A stretch of DNA of 31,515 bases from Oscillospiraceae bacterium (GCA_015068055.1 SVLG01000018.1:1-31515), one strand, 5' to 3'; positions 1-8,352 are shown, counted from the stretch's first letter. The notes: generated from the sequence alone by a model not told the origin. A program made the numbers and translations.

Positions 1-1772
1 TCGGAAAAGAGGCGATAACGCTTCATCATCTCCACCACGCTCCACTGGAGGGAGCCGGCGGCCTTCTTGGGATCGGTGACCACGGGGATGTAAAGATGGG
101 GGATGCCGTTATAGATCCCAAGCTCCACCATCTTGGGGTCGATCATGATAAGCCGCACCTCGTCGGGGCTGGACTTATAGAGCAGGGACAGAATCAGGCT
201 GTTCATACAGACGGACTTGCCGCTGCCGGTGGTGCCCGCAATGAGCATGTGAGGCAGCTTGGAGATATTGCCGGTGATGCAATTGCCGGAGATATCCTTG
301 CCGATGGCAAAGGTCAGAGTGGAGGGGGCTTTCTGGAAGGTATCAGAGGCCACCACCTCACGAAGATAGACGGTACTGATGAGCTTGTTGGGCACCTCCA
401 CACCCACCGTGGCCACGCGGCCCGGAATGGGGGCTATGCGCACGCTGCTGACACCCAGCGAAAGGGCCAGATCTCCGGCCAGATTGGTCAGCTTTGTAAG
501 GCGCAGACCGGCCTCCAGTTCCAGATCGTAGCGGGTGACGCTGGGCCCCCGGGTAATGCCGGTAATACCGGCACGGATGCCAAAGCTCTTGAGGGTGGCT
601 TCCAGCCGCTCGCGGTTGAGCTTGGCCTCCTCCCGGCCGTCTATGCGGCCGCCGTCACCCAGATTCAAAAGATCCAGCGGCGGGTACACATAGGTCTCGG
701 GGCGTTCCTCATTGAGTTCCTCGATCTCCCGGGCCACTTCCCGGGTGGCCTTCCGCACATCCTTCTTGCTGATCTTGGCGGGGGGCTCGTCCTCCAGCGG
801 GGGCAGCAGATCCACCACCTCGGGATACTCCGGGGCGATGGTATCGTCGGCAGCCTCGGCGCTGAGTTCACTCAAAAGCTCATCCGCAGCCCCGGCGGCC
901 ACCAGCTTGCCCATGGCGGCATAGCCAAGGGGCATGGGCGGGATGTCCTCTGCGGGAGCCGCGGGCTCCTCCACCGCCTCGTCCTTTTTCCGACGGCGGC
1001 GGGTATTCTTCACGGGCTTTTCCGGCTCGGCATAAACCGGGGGCAGTTCCTCTGCCACGCTCTCGGGTTCATCCAGCGGGATGTCGATGGGCTGGGGCGC
1101 ACTGCGGCGGCGGGAAGGCTTTTCCGGGGCGGCAAAAATAGCCGGGAGAGCCGGCTGCTCCGCTCTGGGCTGGGCCTTGCTCCGCACAGGCTGCGGAGCG
1201 GGTTCGGGTTCGGGCTCATAAGCCACCCGGGGCCGGGGCGTCAGCAGTTCCTTCATGGAGATGCGTCCGGCAATGATAACGCAAAAGAGGAAAAGGAAGA
1301 TCAGCAGCGGCAGGGCACCATAAGGGCTCACCGCCTGACGCAGCAGTTCGGAGACATAGGAAGAAATCAGTCCACCGCTTTCCAGTGCCATGCCGGTGCT
1401 GTAATACTCCAACGCACGGGTGTACTGCATGGCATACTCACTGCCGCAGCGGATCATGTGCACAATGGCGCCGAGGATCAGCGGCATGCAGAAAAGTGCC
1501 GCCAACCGCGCCCCCACGGGCTTGCCGTGGTGGAAGAAAAGGACGTAGCTTGCCGCCAGCAGCACCGGCGGTACGATCCAGAAGCCCCAGCCAAAGAGGC
1601 CTTTGAATACAAAGAGACTCAGTGCATCGATGAGCCAGTAGCCGTCCTTGAAATAGCCGATAAAGGTGAAAACGGCCGCAAACAGACAGACAGCGCCCCC
1701 CACTTCCCGGCGAATGGGCTTGGGGGTATCCTTTTTGCTGCTTTTTTTGCTTGTGGAGGATTTACTGGCCAT
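1..1772 (-). CDS. ftsK: DNA translocase FtsK/SpoIIIE, C-terminus beyond the window
   Basis: ATP-driven DNA pump that moves chromosome ends across the division or sporulation septum. Reading from the ATG at 1772, the visible 590 residues begin with a Lys/Ser-rich start, then about four hydrophobic segments (residues 20-170), a proline- and charge-rich linker (about 175-380), and the motor domain. The Walker A motif GTTGSGKS lies near residues 513-520, and the sequence is typical of the family up to the last visible residues (EMMKRYRLFS). The rest of the motor and the gamma DNA-reading domain lie outside the window. The gene starts 27 bases after uppP on the same strand, so the two are probably cotranscribed. 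Its ribosome site is weak (GAAAGAGTGAAG). Sequence alone does not separate a vegetative FtsK from a sporulation SpoIIIE. The family call is very secure. Confidence 0.95.
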   Translation of the reverse strand, partial: MASKSSTSKKSSKKDTPKPIRREVGGAVCLFAAVFTFIGYFKDGYWLIDALSLFVFKGLFGWGFWIVPPVLLAASYVLFFHHGKPVGARLAALFCMPLILGAIVHMIRCGSEYAMQYTRALEYYSTGMALESGGLISSYVSELLRQAVSPYGALPLLIFLFLFCVIIAGRISMKELLTPRPRVAYEPEPEPAPQPVRSKAQPRAEQPALPAIFAAPEKPSRRRSAPQPIDIPLDEPESVAEELPPVYAEPEKPVKNTRRRRKKDEAVEEPAAPAEDIPPMPLGYAAMGKLVAAGAADELLSELSAEAADDTIAPEYPEVVDLLPPLEDEPPAKISKKDVRKATREVAREIEELNEERPETYVYPPLDLLNLGDGGRIDGREEAKLNRERLEATLKSFGIRAGITGITRGPSVTRYDLELEAGLRLTKLTNLAGDLALSLGVSSVRIAPIPGRVATVGVEVPNKLISTVYLREVVASDTFQKAPSTLTFAIGKDISGNCITGNISKLPHMLIAGTTGSGKSVCMNSLILSLLYKSSPDEVRLIMIDPKMVELGIYNGIPHLYIPVVTDPKKAAGSLQWSVVEMMKRYRLFS

Positions 1773-1799
1773 GCAATCTTCACTCTTTCGTAAGAATCA

Positions 1800-2627
1800 T
1801 TAGAACAGAGACGCGATCAGCGTCACGACACCGGCGCCCCACATATAATACGCAAAGTTACCGAAACGGCCCTTGCTGACGATACGGCGCAGAAGGACAA
1901 TGCTGAAATAACCGGTCACCGCCGCCACCAGCATGCCCACAAAATAAGTACCCAGAAGGCTGGTATCAAAGCCCTCCTGAATGGCGTCCACAAGACCGAG
2001 GATGTTGGCCCCGATCACGGCGGGGATGCTGAGGAGCAGGGAGAATTTCACGGCGAAGCTGCGCTCGTGGCCGGTGGCAATGCCGGCGGTGATGGTGGTG
2101 CCGGAACGGGAAAGGCCGGGAATGGTAGCCACTGCCTGACAAACGCCGATGAGCAGGGCGTCCACCACGGTCATCTGCCGCTCGCTCTTGCGGCCCCGGG
2201 GCATACGGTCGGAGACATAGAGCATGCAACCGGTGAGCAGGAAGATGGCCCCGATGAAACCGGTCTTGTAGTAAAGGCTCTCCAGCATATCGTTGATGGG
2301 CAGAACAACAAAGAGCGGCAGCGTGGCGAAGAACATCATCAGCAGCAGACGGCTGCCGGAGTATTCCTTCTTCAGCTCACCGCTGCGTGCATCCTTGATA
2401 AAGTCCAGCGTGTCCACCACGATACGGCGGATGTCCGGCCAGTAGGCCGCAAAGATGGCAACGAGCGTGCCCAGATGGAGCAGCACATCAAAGAACATAT
2501 GCCCCTCTTCAGGGCTCTGGAAATTGAAAACATTCTGCAGCACCGAAAGATGGCCGGAGCTGGAGATGGGCAGGAACTCCGCCACGCCTTGAATAAAACC
2601 AAGAAAGATCGCAGCACCCATGCTCAT
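1800..2627 (-). CDS. uppP: Undecaprenyl-diphosphatase (UppP/BacA)
   Basis: Integral membrane phosphatase that converts undecaprenyl diphosphate to the monophosphate, recycling the lipid carrier for peptidoglycan and wall polymers; overexpression in this family gives bacitracin resistance. The 275-residue length is normal. Both signature regions are present: EFLPISSSGH near the N-terminus (residues 17-26) and PGLSRSGTT in the second half, with hydrophobic segments throughout. The ATG at 2627 is preceded by GGAGG 11 bases upstream; a second ATG two codons later is less well placed. A promoter lies at 2664-2692. The gene heads a likely uppP-ftsK transcript, linking carrier recycling with septum function. 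Confidence 0.96.
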   Translation of the reverse strand: MSMGAAIFLGFIQGVAEFLPISSSGHLSVLQNVFNFQSPEEGHMFFDVLLHLGTLVAIFAAYWPDIRRIVVDTLDFIKDARSGELKKEYSGSRLLLMMFFATLPLFVVLPINDMLESLYYKTGFIGAIFLLTGCMLYVSDRMPRGRKSERQMTVVDALLIGVCQAVATIPGLSRSGTTITAGIATGHERSFAVKFSLLLSIPAVIGANILGLVDAIQEGFDTSLLGTYFVGMLVAAVTGYFSIVLLRRIVSKGRFGNFAYYMWGAGVVTLIASLF

Positions 2628-2663
2628 AAACGATCACTCCTCCTTGCGCTTTTTAACCTATAA

Positions 2664-2692
2664 ATATTATCATAAAACAACCTCTAATACAA
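2664..2692 (-). promoter_or_regulatory. Promoter of uppP-ftsK
   Basis: On the minus strand, a -35 box TTGTAT (2687-2692) and a -10 box TAATAT (2664-2669) are separated by 17 bases, about 35 bases upstream of the uppP start. This is a standard vegetative sigma factor pattern read by eye. Confidence 0.65.
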
Positions 2693-2733
2693 GCAGAAAA
2701 AGGAAGAGACGGGAATTCTCCGAAAATACCCCC

Positions 2734-2761
2734 TTTACAAAGCCAAAAACTGTGGTATAAT
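2734..2761 (+). promoter_or_regulatory. Promoter of tRNA-Ala
   Basis: TTTACA (2734-2739) and a perfect TATAAT (2756-2761) are separated by 16 bases, and the predicted start falls about 6 bases before the tRNA 5' end. A 7-bp inverted repeat (CAAAGCC at 2738-2744, GGCTTTG at 2767-2773) flanks the -10 box. Confidence 0.7.
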
Positions 2762-2774
2762 AATAAGGCTTTGT

Positions 2775-2850
2775 GGGGGCGTAGCTCAGCTGGGAGAGCG
2801 TTCGGTTCGCATCCGAGAGGTCAAGGGTTCGAATCCCTCCGTCTCCACCA
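2775..2850 (+). tRNA. tRNA-Ala, anticodon CGC
   Basis: The 76-nt cloverleaf folds fully. The acceptor GGGGGCG pairs with CGTCTCC and includes the G3:U70 wobble that identifies alanine tRNAs. The D arm is GCTC/GAGC, the anticodon stem TTCGG/CCGAG carries loop TTCGCAT (anticodon CGC), and the T loop is TTCGAAT. The discriminator A and CCA end are encoded. The first T-stem pair (A-C) is mismatched. It reads the GCG codon. The G3:U70 pair and the CGC anticodon agree on alanine. Confidence 0.95.
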
Positions 2851-2856
2851 CAAAGG

Positions 2857-2884
2857 AAAACACCCCCTCGTGGGGTGTTTTTTC
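2857..2884 (+). terminator. Rho-independent terminator of tRNA-Ala
   Basis: A 10-bp stem (AAAACACCCC with its complement GGGGTGTTTT) closes a 5-base loop and continues into a T-rich run, starting 6 bases after the CCA end. Confidence 0.85.
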
Positions 2885-2885
2885 T

Positions 2886-3125
2886 TTGTGTCGAAGGGGG
2901 GTAAAAGAGGCCTTGCCGCGAAGCGGTCTGGGTGCCGGGAGCGGCGTTGACAACTTTACCGTCAAGGGTGTCGATTCCATTTCCACCGAACACAACGATG
3001 GTACCAAGATGATCTCCATTGAATTCAGAAACCCCGATTATCCCGATTCCTTTGTCTATCTGACCGTACAGTTTGTGAAGCAGGACGAGGATTGGAAAAT
3101 TCGTTCCTATTATATGGAAGGCTGA
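2886..3125 (+). pseudogene. 3' remnant of an unrecognised protein gene
   Basis: An open frame of 79 codons starts immediately after the tRNA terminator. Its first 20 residues look like chance translation of spacer and have no ribosome site in front. From about 2946 onward the frame reads like the C-terminus of a real protein, with a mixed acidic/aromatic composition, including the stretches GTKMISIEFRNPDYPDSF and QDEDWKIRSYYMEG before the TGA. An ending of the type 'FVKxDxxWKIxSYYxEG' is common in small NTF2-like lipoproteins, but that link is inference. There is no promoter, no signal peptide and no N-terminal part. I read it as a leftover 3' end fused to the tRNA flank by deletion or recombination. 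A functional small protein is possible but less likely. Confidence 0.45.
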
Positions 3126-3153
3126 CCCGCTCTCCCCGCCATCTTTTTCACAC

Positions 3154-3184
3154 AAAACGGCCCCGTCCTTTCGGACGGGGCCGT
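3154..3184 (-). terminator. Terminator of the large surface-protein gene
   Basis: A perfect 12-bp stem (ACGGCCCCGTCC at 3157-3168 with its complement at 3173-3184) closes a TTTC loop. The T-rich tail (TTTTGTGTG) is on the minus strand, so it stops transcription arriving from the gene that ends at 3206. Confidence 0.8.
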
Positions 3185-3205
3185 TCGCGTGTCAAAGAAC
3201 TCTCA

Positions 3206-5674
3206 TTAATAGCGACGTCTGCGGCTGTAGGCATAGCCGCCGATGCCGCCGGTAGCGGCCAGCAGAAGCAGAATCCACCAGGGGAAGCCGCCCTCCTTAC
3301 CGGGAGCGGTCCAGCCCACAGCCACGGTGCCAAGCTCCGTAGCGGTGAAGTCCAGATAATACTTGCCGTCCTCATGCTTCGTGACGGTTACAGGGTATTC
3401 ACCACCCTCGTGGATCACGCGGAAGCTGCAGGTTTCGTCGCTGCCCTCCGGAAGAGGGAGGGAAACCTTTACGCCACCCTCGGGAAGCTGCCCCGAGTCA
3501 GAATTCCAGCTTGCGCCGCCATCCTCGCTGCGCTGCAGCTCAAGATCATAAAAGGCGCTCTGTTTGCTGTCCAATTCCTTGTCGAGAGTCTTGTTTTCCC
3601 CACCCACGCTGACTTCCAGCTTGAGTACAGGCTCGGGCGTAACGGTGGGTTTGCTTTCGTTTACGCTCTCCTCCGCCTTTGCCTCGCGGACGGTAAGGGT
3701 ACCCTCTATGTACCGGATGGTCGTTTCATAGTTCTTGCCGACCGGGGCCGCCGCGCCGCTTACGAGGATGGATGTCTTGCCGGGCTTCGTCGTATCCGGC
3801 TCCGTCTCATAGCTCAGCGTCGGTTCGGTTTTGAGCTTATCGCCGGCGGCGAGGCCCTTGACTTTGTAGCTGAGTTCGGGCAGTTCGTCCCCTACCTGCG
3901 CGCTGATATCATCGGCGGTGATGGTAAGCTGGGCTTTGCGGATGGAGACATTCTTGCTGGCATAGCCCGAATAGCCGCTGCGGCTGACGGTGGCCCGAAG
4001 GACATAGTCGCCCGCATCCGTGGGCGCCTCGCCGAGCCGGTAGCCGTTGGCGGTGTACCAGGTGTAGGTAAAGTCACCGGTATAGTAGCGGGCACTGGCC
4101 TTGCCGCCATAGGTGAGGGGCTTGCCGTCATAGGTCTTGCTCTCCAGCTGTACGCCGCTCATATCCACGGTAACGGTCACGTTGCCGTAATACCCGCCGC
4201 CACCGCCGCCAATGGACGCCGCCTTGCTGACGGTGAGCTTACCATCTACATAGATGATGGAATAGTTGGCGCTGGGTGCCACGGCACCGCTGGCGCGGAT
4301 GACGGTGGTGCCCGCCTTGCTCATATCGGGCTTGGTCGCGTACTCCACGATGGGCAGAACCTGGAAGATCTCCCCGGCCACAACGCCGCTGGTGCTGTAA
4401 GTGGGGGTGGGTGCCTTCTGGCCCACGGTGGCGGTCTTGTTCTCGGCGGTGATGGTGATAACCGCCTGACCGATCGTAAAGCTGCCCTCCGCCGCAGCAA
4501 GGTCGTAGTTGCCGCCGTCCTTGTCGCTTACATAGACCCGACCGGTGCCGGCGTTGACGTTGCAGTCATAGCGGACACTGTACTCCGAGGCAGAAATCAC
4601 CGTGCTGCCGTCCTTCACGGTAACCGCCGGGGTATGGGCCTTGCCGTTATACACATAGCTGCCCGCAGCCACCTCCACAGTGGGCGTAACGGTTTTGGGC
4701 TCGATGGTGAAGCTGCCGCTGACCTTGCCGGGCTGGGTCAGAGTATAGTTGGCCGCATCCGTGCCGCCCAGACGCAGGGCAGGCAGCGTAAGCTCCGTAT
4801 AGGTTCCCACGGCGCTGCCGGAGAGAACACCCTTGAGCTCCTTGGTCACCACGTGGACATCGTCGGTGCTGTATATACCGCTGAGAGTGACCTCGGTAAT
4901 GGTGAGGTTGGCGGTGCCGTCGTAGGTCTTGGCCGGGGCGGTAATGCCGACAACCGTGAGAGCCAGGGGTTTCACCTCCACATTGACAGCCACATCCACC
5001 GTGTCATATTTTCCGCTGTCGGTGGGGGTAAAGCGTGCCATATGTACACGGCTGCCCACAGCTCCCACCGGGACATTTTCCTCCAGCCAGGTCCATTTAC
5101 CGTCGGTCGCATTGGGAAGAACAACATCCTTCAGCGTCCGGCCGTAGACGGCGGTGAGGCCGTCGGGGATGGAATAGACCGGTATGGCCTTGCCGATGGT
5201 ATAGTACGCAGACGTATCTGCGAAACGGTAGTTGCTGCCGCTGACCGGCGAAATTGTCACGGGTACGCTGCTGCCCACAGCCGTTTCCTGACCGTAGGTA
5301 ACGGTGTAGTCCCGATCCTTCTGCAGCGTGATGGTCGCGCCGCCGAAGCTCGCCGTCACGGTAACGCCGGGCTCTGCCGCGGTGCCGGTGTAGGGGTACT
5401 CGGTCTTATCCAGCGTCACCGTCGGGGTGATGTCGGCGGGCACGATCCGGAACGTGCCGGTGATGCTGCCGGTATAGTTGCCCGCACCGGTGACGGTAAC
5501 GTCAGCCGTACCCACGTTGGTGTTGTTGCTGCAGCTCACCGTAAAGCCGCCAACTCCGTTAACGGTGACGTCCGGGACGATGGGCGAGCCGGTGTAAACC
5601 TGATCCGCAATGGGATCGATGGTCTTGTTGCCTATGTCCATGGGCGCAATGGTGAACGTAATCTCTGCGGTCAC
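3206..5674 (-). CDS. Large surface protein, C-terminal part (MBG/YDG-type repeats, membrane anchor), separated by a frameshift
   Basis: This 822-residue frame is the continuation of the gene starting at 8235, shifted by one base. The frame is open upstream to 5758 and reads good protein (NEYPLAAGDYTARLAYGNPE) before the nominal GTG at 5674, which has no convincing ribosome site, so it is not an independent gene. It contains a series of Ig-like repeats of about 80-90 residues with MBG/YDG hallmarks: YTGTAAEPGVTV, KTYDGTANLTI, YVYNGKAHTPAVTV and KTYDGKPLTYGG. A run of six glycines sits between repeats near 4195. The C-terminus (GGFPWWILLLLAATGGIGGY then SRRRRY) is a hydrophobic segment with a basic tail, as in wall or membrane anchors, but no LPXTG motif is visible. 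Likely role is as a cell-surface stalk or adhesin; the ligand is unknown. Confidence 0.8.
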   Translation of the reverse strand: MTAEITFTIAPMDIGNKTIDPIADQVYTGSPIVPDVTVNGVGGFTVSCSNNTNVGTADVTVTGAGNYTGSITGTFRIVPADITPTVTLDKTEYPYTGTAAEPGVTVTASFGGATITLQKDRDYTVTYGQETAVGSSVPVTISPVSGSNYRFADTSAYYTIGKAIPVYSIPDGLTAVYGRTLKDVVLPNATDGKWTWLEENVPVGAVGSRVHMARFTPTDSGKYDTVDVAVNVEVKPLALTVVGITAPAKTYDGTANLTITEVTLSGIYSTDDVHVVTKELKGVLSGSAVGTYTELTLPALRLGGTDAANYTLTQPGKVSGSFTIEPKTVTPTVEVAAGSYVYNGKAHTPAVTVKDGSTVISASEYSVRYDCNVNAGTGRVYVSDKDGGNYDLAAAEGSFTIGQAVITITAENKTATVGQKAPTPTYSTSGVVAGEIFQVLPIVEYATKPDMSKAGTTVIRASGAVAPSANYSIIYVDGKLTVSKAASIGGGGGGYYGNVTVTVDMSGVQLESKTYDGKPLTYGGKASARYYTGDFTYTWYTANGYRLGEAPTDAGDYVLRATVSRSGYSGYASKNVSIRKAQLTITADDISAQVGDELPELSYKVKGLAAGDKLKTEPTLSYETEPDTTKPGKTSILVSGAAAPVGKNYETTIRYIEGTLTVREAKAEESVNESKPTVTPEPVLKLEVSVGGENKTLDKELDSKQSAFYDLELQRSEDGGASWNSDSGQLPEGGVKVSLPLPEGSDETCSFRVIHEGGEYPVTVTKHEDGKYYLDFTATELGTVAVGWTAPGKEGGFPWWILLLLAATGGIGGYAYSRRRRY

Positions 5675-8235
5675 CTCAGGGTTCCCATAAGCAAGTCTTG
5701 CGGTATAGTCACCGGCCGCCAGGGGATATTCATTGTTGGGAGGGTATAAACATCGCTTTCATCCACATCCGGGAAAAGGCCGGGTACGCTCTGCACCACG
5801 GTGCAGTCCTGCCTATGGCCATCGTAGACAGGGTTGGGTCCGGGCGCCGTCAGGGTGATGATGGCGGTACCGTTCTCCACCGGACACTTGCCGCTGCCGC
5901 CGCAGGTGGCGGTGATCACTGCGTCCTCAGCGCTGAAGCTCCAGCTGTGCTCGTGGATGCGCTTCACTGTGGCGACGCCGTTTGGGATCTCCATGGTCTG
6001 TTCGCCGTTTTGAAAAAGGCCGTATTCTTGCGAAAGCTTAATACTGTTGTCGCCGTTATACGCCGTATCGAAAAATATATCCAGCCCGTCGCCGGTGTAG
6101 CCGCCGAGATCGAGGGTGTGGCCGCTGCTGTATTCGATCGCACCCGTGATGGCGGGGGCGCCGCTGACGGTGACAGAGCAGCCGTTCATGGCCGTATGAG
6201 ACGGGCTCGTCATGGAAACCGCCGCATCGCCCTCCATGGTGACCACGCCGCCGTCGATGGCATTGTTTTCTCCCCCGCTCGTGCTGGTATTGGTAACCGA
6301 GCCGCCCTGCAGCCGGATCACCGTATCGGCCTGTGCGACAATGCAGTCGCCGCCGCCGCTGACGGTGCCGCCGCTGACGGTGATGCTGCAGCCGGTCACC
6401 TTCGGAGCTACGCTTATGGCATTGTCGGTCGTGCCGTCCAGCGTGCCGCCGCTCAGCGTAAGGCTGCCGCCGGCCGCCCTCAGGCTGATCTTCCCCTGAT
6501 AGACGCCGGTCTGGCCGCTGCTGCTGTCCTGCACCAGCAGGCTGCTGCTGCCGATCTGGATGCCCCAGCCGGCTTTCAGCGTGCAGCCGTTCAGATCCAG
6601 CACACGCTCCGCTGCCGGCAGCTCGATATAGCTCGTCACCGCCGTCCACTCGCTGTTTTGGAGCAGGGTCAGGGTCTTGGGGCCTGCAGCGGTGCCGTCC
6701 GTCCAGGCACGGATGGCCTCCATTGCATCGGTATAGAGACTGCTTCCTGCCGTATCGGTCACTTTGGCCATGAAGGCTGCGCCGCAAACGTCGCAGAAGC
6801 CGTCGTTATCCGCTTCCGTATGGGAGCAGGTACCCGGGAAGAGGGAAAGACCGCCGTTCACATTGCGGCCCACGTAATAGCCTTCGACCGCAGAGCGAAA
6901 GTTCTGCGGATTGAGCGTGATGCCGCTGCCGGCCTGGGCAAAGGGCAGCGGGTATTCGACGCCGCTGACGCCGCTCACCTTGTAAACCGTCCCGCCCAGT
7001 TCCCCGTTCACCGTCACCATGCCGCCGGTGACAACGATCTGGGAGCCGTTGAAGCCGGCGATGGCAGGCGCACCGTCCAGCCGCAGCTCGCCGTCTTCCA
7101 GCAGCACATGGCTCAGGCTGCAGTCACCGTCCATAAGGATCTTAGCGCCGCCCACAAGCTCCACCGTGGAGGTCTTCACGTTTTTGAGCGTCACCTGCGC
7201 ACCGGTATTGGCCCGCACGCCGCCGCTGTTCTGGGCGGTAACGGTGCCGTTCTGAACGGTCACAACGGCATTGGTATGGATCTGGAAGCCGTCGCTGTTG
7301 GAGCTTGTAAAAGTATGGCCGCCGAGGTCAACGGTGCAGTTCACACCGGCGCCGGACAAGGTGACAACCGGCTCGGTGACGCTCCGGAGAAGCCGCACGG
7401 TGCAGCCGGCGTAGTCACCGCCGTTGGCCACGCTGACATGCTCAAGGGCCTCCGTCAGCGTTTCATAATGGGTCGTAGTGGTACCGTCCGCCAGCGTAAC
7501 GGAGGCCGCCACCGACTTGCCGCAGATGCAGATACCGCCGTTGGAAAAATCGCAGGCATCGTGATACATAATGGCCGCCACTTGAAGAATCGGCTCATCC
7601 GGGCGCTGGATGTTTGGTACATCTTCCTCACTAAAATAATATGTAACGCCCGCCCAATCCATACTCGTGCCCATGTAGTAGAGTGTGAGGATCGGCGGCT
7701 CCCCGCCGTTTTGCGGATCGAAGGCATTCATCCTGATGGACACCAACGCAGTGGGGAGCTTAAGCTCCGTAAGCGCCGGTGTGCGGACAAAGGCCTCTAT
7801 GCCAATGGTGGTGGTATCGGGAGACAGCGCAACGCTGCTCAGAGATTGGCAGCCGGAAAAGCACATATCCGGAACTTCGGTAACGCCGGTGGGGAAGGCA
7901 AAGCCCGTAAGCCCGCTCTCAGCGAAAGCCGCCTCTCCGATGCTCGTCACGCTTTCCGGCAGCGCAACGCCGGTGATCCGGGTATTTTGATAGAACGCAT
8001 CTGCGCCGACCTTCGTGACGGTATAGGTTGTCTCCCCGTTCGTCACCGTTTCGGGAACGGTAAGCTCGCCGCTGCACGATTCATCCGCGCCCGTCAGCGT
8101 AACGCTCATGCCGTCGTTGACCGAGTAGCTAAGGCCATCCACGGTAAAGCTGTCCGCCGCCTGCACGGGCATTGGCAACACGGAAGCCAGCAACAGCACA
8201 CAGAGAGCGATGCTCAGAAGTCTTTTCCGCTTCAT
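5671..8235 (-). CDS. Large surface protein, N-terminal part (signal peptide, BspA-like leucine-rich repeats, beta-helix-like region)
   Basis: The start is ATG 8235, chosen because AAGGAGA lies 8-9 bases upstream and a typical signal peptide follows (MKRKRLLSIALCVLLLASVL, cleavage near residue 26). Upstream in-frame codons are not supported. Residues 30-230 carry BspA/LRR_5-type repeats (ADAFYQNTRITGVALPESV, GEAAFAESGLTGFAFPTGV). Residues about 260-720 are rich in repeated 'VTVSGGTVSGGG' type strands suggesting a right-handed beta-helix. A Cys/His motif CSHTEADNDGFCDVCG lies near residue 468. The last true residues run to about 5741 (DESDVYTLP), after which the frame reads about 20 foreign residues to a TGA at 5671. 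Joined to the next frame, the protein would be about 1,676 residues. It is secreted and probably displayed on the surface. Its binding target cannot be read from sequence. Confidence 0.85.
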   Translation of the reverse strand: MKRKRLLSIALCVLLLASVLPMPVQAADSFTVDGLSYSVNDGMSVTLTGADESCSGELTVPETVTNGETTYTVTKVGADAFYQNTRITGVALPESVTSIGEAAFAESGLTGFAFPTGVTEVPDMCFSGCQSLSSVALSPDTTTIGIEAFVRTPALTELKLPTALVSIRMNAFDPQNGGEPPILTLYYMGTSMDWAGVTYYFSEEDVPNIQRPDEPILQVAAIMYHDACDFSNGGICICGKSVAASVTLADGTTTTHYETLTEALEHVSVANGGDYAGCTVRLLRSVTEPVVTLSGAGVNCTVDLGGHTFTSSNSDGFQIHTNAVVTVQNGTVTAQNSGGVRANTGAQVTLKNVKTSTVELVGGAKILMDGDCSLSHVLLEDGELRLDGAPAIAGFNGSQIVVTGGMVTVNGELGGTVYKVSGVSGVEYPLPFAQAGSGITLNPQNFRSAVEGYYVGRNVNGGLSLFPGTCSHTEADNDGFCDVCGAAFMAKVTDTAGSSLYTDAMEAIRAWTDGTAAGPKTLTLLQNSEWTAVTSYIELPAAERVLDLNGCTLKAGWGIQIGSSSLLVQDSSSGQTGVYQGKISLRAAGGSLTLSGGTLDGTTDNAISVAPKVTGCSITVSGGTVSGGGDCIVAQADTVIRLQGGSVTNTSTSGGENNAIDGGVVTMEGDAAVSMTSPSHTAMNGCSVTVSGAPAITGAIEYSSGHTLDLGGYTGDGLDIFFDTAYNGDNSIKLSQEYGLFQNGEQTMEIPNGVATVKRIHEHSWSFSAEDAVITATCGGSGKCPVENGTAIITLTAPGPNPVYDGHRQDCTVVQSVPGLFPDVDESDVYTLPTMNIPWRPVTIPQDLLMGTLR
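5738..5740 (-). other. Frameshift site in the surface-protein gene
   Basis: The two frames overlap only at 5671-5758. On the minus strand the N-terminal frame reads ...VYTLP at a CCC triplet (5738-5740). Adding one C there restores continuous sense (VYTLPNNEYPLAAGDY). No canonical X_XXY_YYZ slippery heptamer is present in the overlap. This may be a real mutation or a sequencing/assembly indel. Confidence 0.75.
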
Positions 8236-8284
8236 ATGAAAAGTCTCCTTTCCAGAGAATGAAAATCTATAAAGATACACGGTA

Positions 8285-8313
8285 ATTATAACAAAATAGT
8301 TACAGAAAAGCAA
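8285..8313 (-). promoter_or_regulatory. Promoter of the surface-protein gene
   Basis: Minus strand -35 TTGCTT (8308-8313) and perfect -10 TATAAT (8285-8290) are separated by 17 bases. This gives a leader of roughly 40 bases before the ATG at 8235. Confidence 0.7.
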
Positions 8314-8352
8314 TATTGTTTTTAAGACGCGGGGAAAGTGCAAAAGGTTCCC

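Noticed and set aside
2775..2850. tRNA-Ala as an integrated-element attachment site
   Set aside because: No repeat of the tRNA 3' end and no integrase are present in the window.
2670..3155. 161-residue minus-strand frame containing GDGGIRTLDLSDANRTLSQL
   Set aside because: This is the familiar false translation through the antisense of a tRNA; it covers tRNA-Ala.
3092..5749. 885-residue plus-strand frame antisense to the surface-protein gene
   Set aside because: Composition is rich in Gly, Ala, Arg and His with no domain-like sequence, no ribosome site and no signal peptide; the minus strand encodes clear repeats and an anchor.
5671..5758. Programmed -1 frameshift or phase variation at the surface-protein break
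   Set aside because: No X_XXY_YYZ slippery heptamer fits the zero frame and the homopolymer is only three bases, too short for typical phase variation. An indel or assembly error is simpler, though not excluded.
6056..6787. Repeated GC-rich segments considered as a possible CRISPR or tandem DNA repeat
   Set aside because: The repetition is at protein level (beta-strand turns) with variable DNA; no regularly spaced identical repeats.
5698..8262. 854-residue plus-strand frame antisense to the N-terminal half
   Set aside because: Same reason; a by-product of high G+C and repeated codon patterns on the true coding strand.
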